A DNA stretch of 10,111 bases from Candidatus Pelagibacter sp. TMED106 (GTDB taxonomy: Bacteria > Pseudomonadota > Alphaproteobacteria > Pelagibacterales > Pelagibacteraceae), in the NCBI GenBank assembly GCA_002170275.2, contig NHFH02000003.1, positions 1 to 10,111 on the forward strand, given 5' to 3'. Every line of letters begins with the position of its first letter. Positions within the stretch are counted from its first letter, which is position 1. Shown piece by piece: positions 6,528 to 10,111 of the stretch. A program made the translations under genes and the position numbers. Below the pieces are notes generated by a model. The model worked only from the letters and a program-made list of their open reading frames with translations. It was not told the origin of the DNA and searched no databases.

Positions 6528-6563
6528 TGAGAGCTGTTCTCACTTGACCTAGTAGTAAGTCAA
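6528..6563 (+). repeat. Two small inverted repeats before aprM
   Basis: TGAGA-GCTGT-TCTCA (6528-6542) directly follows the TAG of the nucleotidylyltransferase gene. A second pair, TTGAC and GTCAA (6544-6548 and 6559-6563, 10-base gap), overlaps the aprM -35 box. The first could form a small hairpin without a T-run, so it is a poor terminator. The second has the geometry of an operator for a dimeric regulator. Both arms are only five bases, so chance occurrence is possible. Confidence 0.35.
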
Positions 6564-6572
6564 ATATATACA
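6544..6572 (+). promoter_or_regulatory. Sigma-70-type promoter for aprMBA
   Basis: TTGACC (6544-6549) and TATACA (6567-6572) are separated by exactly 17 bases and match the -35/-10 consensus at five and four of six positions. The predicted transcript would start near 6579, giving a leader of about 20 bases with a purine-rich AAGGGA (6584-6589) before the aprM ATG at 6601. It is the best-formed promoter in the window and implies that aprMBA can be transcribed independently of the upstream gene. Confidence 0.6.
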
Positions 6573-6600
6573 ATATAAATTCGAAGGGAAAACTACTCAA

Positions 6601-7395
6601 ATGATCTATAACAACCCATTTTCAGGATTATCAGTTTTGGTGTCACCTATAGCCATGCAAGTATTTGTTATTGCTATGATTGGATTGGTGGTGCTAGGAA
6701 CTATTATGGATATGATCCATAAGAAAAACGTAAAATATTTTTTTAACAATGCAAAAAAAGCTAAAAAAAATGCAAAAGTCGACTTAACATCTGCTCAACG
6801 AACGGCTGTAATTCTCAAAACAGTTGCACAAGATATTGCGACAACATCTGAACTAGGAAGAGGTAAAAGAAGAGTGGCTCATGTTCTAGGTATGTATGGT
6901 ACAATTATTTTCTGGGTTACATCAGTATTCATGATTTTTTCTTATCCCTCATCAGGTTTAGACACTCCCTCAAGTTTAACAACAATGTGGCACTTAGGAG
7001 CTATGATGACTTGTGTAGGCGGATATTGGTTTTGGTTTTTTTTAAGAGTAGACGTTTCCGCGGAAGCTTATCCTTGGTATAGGATAATTAAGGCAGATTT
7101 ATTTGTTTTAGCATTACTTGCTTGTTCAACATTTGGTCTAGCATGGTCATATACTCAATTTTCAAATATGATTGGGTTAAGTTATTTATTTTTAATTTTA
7201 TATATAACTTCAAATTTAGTTTTATTTGGAGGTGTTTATTGGTCAAAGTTTGCTCATATGTTTTATAAGCCAGGTGCTGCAATTCAGAAAAATCTTGCTG
7301 AAGCTGATGGATCTAGAGACAATTTGCCACCACCAGCTGATGCACCAGAACAATTTGGATTAGGGATAAAAAGAGAAGAACCGAAGCATTATTAA
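6601..7395 (+). CDS. aprM: AprM, putative membrane subunit of APS reductase
   Basis: A 264-residue membrane protein directly upstream of aprB and aprA, the order known as aprMBA in several sulfur oxidisers. Five hydrophobic helices are visible near residues 19-37, 96-114, 127-148, 163-186 and 192-213. A basic, lysine-rich loop lies at 41-60 and a soluble proline-rich tail at about 225-264. His94, His131 and His219 sit at or near helix ends, and the last is in KFAHMFYKPG. This layout recalls heme-b-binding quinone-linked subunits such as NarI or DsrM, so heme binding is a reasonable inference but not shown. The expected role is to anchor the soluble AprBA complex to the membrane and pass electrons from sulfite oxidation to the quinone pool. 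It starts after a good promoter and a purine-rich ribosome site. The 42-base gap to aprB contains AAAGGGA, likely the aprB ribosome site. Confidence 0.82.
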   Translation: MIYNNPFSGLSVLVSPIAMQVFVIAMIGLVVLGTIMDMIHKKNVKYFFNNAKKAKKNAKVDLTSAQRTAVILKTVAQDIATTSELGRGKRRVAHVLGMYGTIIFWVTSVFMIFSYPSSGLDTPSSLTTMWHLGAMMTCVGGYWFWFFLRVDVSAEAYPWYRIIKADLFVLALLACSTFGLAWSYTQFSNMIGLSYLFLILYITSNLVLFGGVYWSKFAHMFYKPGAAIQKNLAEADGSRDNLPPPADAPEQFGLGIKREEPKHY

Positions 7396-7437
7396 AAAAA
7401 TTATGATAAGAAACTTTAAAGGGAAAAAATAAAAAAT

Positions 7438-7908
7438 ATGTCAACTTTTGTATATATGACTAGGTGCGATGGATGTGGACACTGTGTAGATATTTGTCCA
7501 TCTGACATTATGCATATTGATGAAACTATTAGGAGAGCTAAAAACATAGAGCCAAATTTTTGTTGGGAATGTTATTCATGTGTTAAAGCATGTCCAAACC
7601 ATGCAATTGATGTAAGGGGATACGCAGACTTTGCTCCAATGGGACATAGCGTTAGAGTAAGAAGAGAAGAAGAAAAAGGAACAATTTCATGGAAAATCAA
7701 ATTTAGAAATGGAACGGAAAAAGACTTTGTTTCCCCTATAACTACAAAACCATGGGGTAAATTTATTCCAAAATTAGCTGAAGCAGATAAACCGAGGCAA
7801 GGGGAAATGAATTCTCAAATTCTTTACTCAGAGCCAGAAGGATTAAATACAAAACAAGATTTACCAACCATAAACAAAGATTCATTTAAAAAAGGTGTTT
7901 ATTATTAA
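7438..7908 (+). CDS. aprB: APS reductase beta subunit, 2x[4Fe-4S]
   Basis: A 156-residue iron-sulfur subunit of dissimilatory-type adenylylsulfate reductase. Residues 1-60 form a bacterial-ferredoxin domain binding two [4Fe-4S] clusters: Cys10, Cys13, Cys16 and Cys20, then Cys42, Cys45, Cys48 and Cys52 in FCWECYSCVKACP. Trp43 in the CWEC motif corresponds to the tryptophan thought to lie on the electron path to FAD in the Archaeoglobus enzyme. GYADFAPMGH, the strand-rich TISWKIKFRNGTEKDF and TTKPWGKF follow. The long C-terminal tail wraps around AprA in known structures. Length is usual for the family. The stop codon shares one base with the aprA start (TAATG at 7906-7910), so equal production of the two subunits is built into the mRNA. 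Cytoplasmic, no signal peptide. Confidence 0.96.
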   Translation: MSTFVYMTRCDGCGHCVDICPSDIMHIDETIRRAKNIEPNFCWECYSCVKACPNHAIDVRGYADFAPMGHSVRVRREEEKGTISWKIKFRNGTEKDFVSPITTKPWGKFIPKLAEADKPRQGEMNSQILYSEPEGLNTKQDLPTINKDSFKKGVYY

Positions 7909-9767
7909 TGCCGAAAAATAAAATAGTTCACGAAAATTGTGACGTGCTTGTTGTAGGCGGCGGTATGGCTGGAACCGGTGCAACTTTTGAAGCTAGACAT
8001 TGGGGGAGAGATTTAAAAATTATCTGCGTAGAAAAAGCTAACATAGATAGAAGTGGAGCGGTAGCACAAGGATTATACGCGATAAACTGCTATATGGGAA
8101 TGCGATGGAATGAAAATCAACCAGAAGATCATGTAAGATATGCTAGAAATGATTTGATGGGATTAGTAAGAGAAGATTTAGGTTATGATATGGCTCGACA
8201 CGTTGACTCTACAGTACATATGTTTGACGAATGGGGTTTGCCAATGATGAAAGATAAAAAAACTGGCAGATATCAAAGAGAAGGTAAGTGGCAAATTATG
8301 ATACACGGTGAAAGCTATAAACCTATTGTCGCTGAGGCAGCAAAAAAATCTGCTGATAAAATTTATAACAGAATAATGGTTACTCATTTATTAATGGACG
8401 AAAATAAAAAAAATCGTGTTGGCGGAGCAGTTGGCTTTAATATGAGAACAGGTGATTACCATGTTTTTAAAGCAAAAACTGTAATAGTAGCTGCAGGCGG
8501 AGCATCTCATATTTTTAAACCTAGAGCAGTTGGAGAAGGCATGGGGAGAACTTGGTATGCCCCTTGGAGTAACGGATCAGCTTACGCTCTTCCAATAGCT
8601 GTGGGAGCTAAAATGACACAAATGGAAAATAGAATTGTGTTATGTAGATTTAAAGATGGATACGGTCCAGTAGGAGCTTATTTTCTACATTTAAAAACTT
8701 ACACTCAAAATGCTAATGGAGAAAATTATGAAAAAAAATGGTACGACAAGACCAAAGAGCTTGTAGGGGAGTATATTGATCATCATCCAACACCTACTTG
8801 TTTAAGAAATCATGCTTTTATCCAAGAAGTTATGGCTGGCGGCGGACCAATTCACATGGTTACAAAAGAGGCATTTCAAGATCCTCATTTAGAAACAGTA
8901 GGCTGGGAAAATTTTTTAGGCATGACTGTTGGTCAAGCAGTTGTTTGGGCTTCTCAAAATATTGATCCAAAGTATACAAATCCAGAATTAACTACTTCTG
9001 AACCTTATGTTATGGGTTCCCACGCTACTTGCTCTGGTGCTTGGGTAAGTGGACCTGAAGATATATCTCCACCAGAATATTTTTGGGGTTATAATAGAAT
9101 GACAACAGTAGATGGTTTATTTGGAGCTGGCGATACAGTCGGTGGGAGTGCACACAAATTTTCTTCAGGGTCATTTACCGAAGGAAGACTTGCAGCAAAA
9201 GCGGCTATTAAATACATACAAGATAAAAAAGCCGAGGAAATTAAAGTAAGTGATAAACAATACAATGATTTAAAAGAAGTTATTTATAAACCATTAGATA
9301 ATTATACAATTGGAAGAAATGAAATTACTGGAGGGACAGTTTCACCAAGTTACATTTCTCCGATCCAAGGTCTACAAAGACTTCAGAAAATAATGGACGA
9401 ATACGTAGGTGGAATAACAGCTAATTACATGACTAATGATAATTTATTAAAAAAAGGATTAGAATTATTAGATTGGCTTCAAGAAGATCTTGAAAATGTT
9501 GGAGCAGAAGATTATCACCAATTAATGAGAGCGTGGGAATTAAAACACAGAACTTTGACGTCACAATGTGTAACTGAGCACACATTATTTAGAGAAGAAA
9601 CACGTTGGCCAGGTTATTACTATAGGGGAGATAAATTAAAACTTGATGATGAAAATTGGCATTGTTTAACAGTGTCTAGAAGAGATCCTAAAACAGGTAA
9701 ATTCACACTAGAAAAAATGCCAGTTTATCATATCGTTGGAGACGAAAAGAAACAGAAAGCTTCCTAA
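7908..9767 (+). CDS. aprA: APS reductase alpha subunit (FAD)
   Basis: A full-length 619-residue flavoprotein of the fumarate reductase/succinate dehydrogenase-like family. It interconverts adenylylsulfate with sulfite plus AMP. The N-terminal VLVVGGGMAGTGA (13-25) binds the FAD dinucleotide, with VEKANIDRSGAVAQG (41-55) next. VIVAAGGASHIFKP (192-205) and the late LFGAGDTVGGSAHKFSSG (404-421) complete the FAD site. RFKDGYGPVGAYFLHLK (247-263) carries an Arg and His416 lies in AHKF, matching the substrate-binding Arg and His described for the Archaeoglobus enzyme (residue mapping by eye). No key residue appears missing. The start overlaps the aprB stop by one base, with AAAGGTG at 7891-7897 as ribosome site. 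With aprM upstream and no qmo genes in view, operation in the oxidative direction (sulfite to APS) is the likelier role, perhaps disposing of sulfite from organosulfur catabolism. Confidence 0.97.
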   Translation: MPKNKIVHENCDVLVVGGGMAGTGATFEARHWGRDLKIICVEKANIDRSGAVAQGLYAINCYMGMRWNENQPEDHVRYARNDLMGLVREDLGYDMARHVDSTVHMFDEWGLPMMKDKKTGRYQREGKWQIMIHGESYKPIVAEAAKKSADKIYNRIMVTHLLMDENKKNRVGGAVGFNMRTGDYHVFKAKTVIVAAGGASHIFKPRAVGEGMGRTWYAPWSNGSAYALPIAVGAKMTQMENRIVLCRFKDGYGPVGAYFLHLKTYTQNANGENYEKKWYDKTKELVGEYIDHHPTPTCLRNHAFIQEVMAGGGPIHMVTKEAFQDPHLETVGWENFLGMTVGQAVVWASQNIDPKYTNPELTTSEPYVMGSHATCSGAWVSGPEDISPPEYFWGYNRMTTVDGLFGAGDTVGGSAHKFSSGSFTEGRLAAKAAIKYIQDKKAEEIKVSDKQYNDLKEVIYKPLDNYTIGRNEITGGTVSPSYISPIQGLQRLQKIMDEYVGGITANYMTNDNLLKKGLELLDWLQEDLENVGAEDYHQLMRAWELKHRTLTSQCVTEHTLFREETRWPGYYYRGDKLKLDDENWHCLTVSRRDPKTGKFTLEKMPVYHIVGDEKKQKAS

Positions 9768-9776
9768 GATACTTTA

Positions 9777-10111
9777 ATGAATTTGTTAGAAAAAAGTGAT
9801 GATGAAATCATTAAGATCGCTAGTCCCATTTGGTCTAATCTTGTTAAATCTTCTAATATAAAAGATTACGGAGGCTTTACGAAAGACTTCTCTTCTCAAA
9901 TGCTTTACGGAGCAAATGAAGTTGAGCTCGGAAAACAGTGGGCAAGCAATAAACTACTTACAAGTCTTTCAGAAAAACAAGAGGTTATGGGGTGTATACG
10001 AAGGGACAACTTTATTACGGTTTTGTATAAGCAAAAAAGCAATACTGTTAAGGGAGAATTTTTAGGTAGATTGGTTTTAGGAATTGAAGGCGATTCAGTA
10101 AAAGTATTCGG
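9777..10111 (+). CDS. Unknown protein downstream of aprA (partial, runs off window)
   Basis: An open frame starts with ATG nine bases after the aprA stop and stays open to the window edge, giving at least 111 residues. It begins MNLLEKSDDEIIKIASPIW and includes GGFTKDFSSQMLYGANEVEL, then LGRLVLGIEGDSVKVF at the right edge. It is soluble, with no signal peptide, transmembrane segment or cysteine-rich motif; one Cys is seen in GCIRRD. The helical start followed by strand-like GEFLGRLVLGI is reminiscent of small cone-shaped NTF2-like folds, but I do not recognise a family. No Shine-Dalgarno sequence precedes the ATG, so translation probably depends on coupling to aprA. The tight spacing makes it the fourth gene of the aprMBA transcript and a candidate accessory factor of sulfite oxidation. 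Confidence 0.7.
   Translation, partial: MNLLEKSDDEIIKIASPIWSNLVKSSNIKDYGGFTKDFSSQMLYGANEVELGKQWASNKLLTSLSEKQEVMGCIRRDNFITVLYKQKSNTVKGEFLGRLVLGIEGDSVKVF

Noticed and set aside
7088..7282. Minus-strand open frame of about 64 codons inside aprM
   Set aside because: It is antisense to a clearly coding membrane segment and has no ribosome site or recognisable domain.
8178..8387. Minus-strand open frame of about 69 codons inside aprA
   Set aside because: It is antisense to a conserved AprA region, so it is a shadow of real coding sequence.

Overview
The window is very AT-rich, tightly packed and unmistakably bacterial. An AT-rich aprM-aprB-aprA cluster, short spacers and the gene mix suggest a streamlined marine alphaproteobacterium of the SAR11/Pelagibacterales type. 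This is an inference from gene content and base composition; no rRNA or other taxonomic marker is present.

Left edge (1-880). The first ~90 bases look like the 3' part of a structured RNA on the + strand: two nested GC helices, then a long helix capped by a GAAA tetraloop. It runs into the end of a minus-strand pair: a 27-residue, extremely basic micro-protein (796-879) with a perfect GGAGG ribosome site, and a six-helix membrane protein (79-783).

Middle (945-6526). On the + strand, a cystathionine beta-lyase-like PLP enzyme (metC) sits one base upstream of a major facilitator transporter, so the two form a coupled pair. Next is a heme-oxygenase-fold diiron protein of the Chlamydia CADD family. 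It keeps all six metal ligands and the tyrosines and lysine linked to self-sacrificing p-aminobenzoate (folate precursor) synthesis. An OafA/OatA-type acyltransferase with a C-terminal SGNH domain follows. Then comes a 127-residue HxGH nucleotidylyltransferase.

Right part (6544-10111). A good sigma-70-type promoter drives aprM-aprB-aprA, encoding a membrane subunit, a ferredoxin-like beta subunit and the FAD-containing alpha subunit of adenylylsulfate (APS) reductase. The aprM-containing arrangement is the one known from sulfur oxidisers, which points to sulfite oxidation to APS. A further gene of unknown function starts 9 bases after aprA and runs off the window.

The two most interesting points are (a) the small nucleotidylyltransferase in the position where some sulfur oxidisers carry ATP sulfurylase, making it a candidate for handling APS, and (b) the CADD-like protein as a possible alternative p-aminobenzoate synthase in a free-living marine bacterium.
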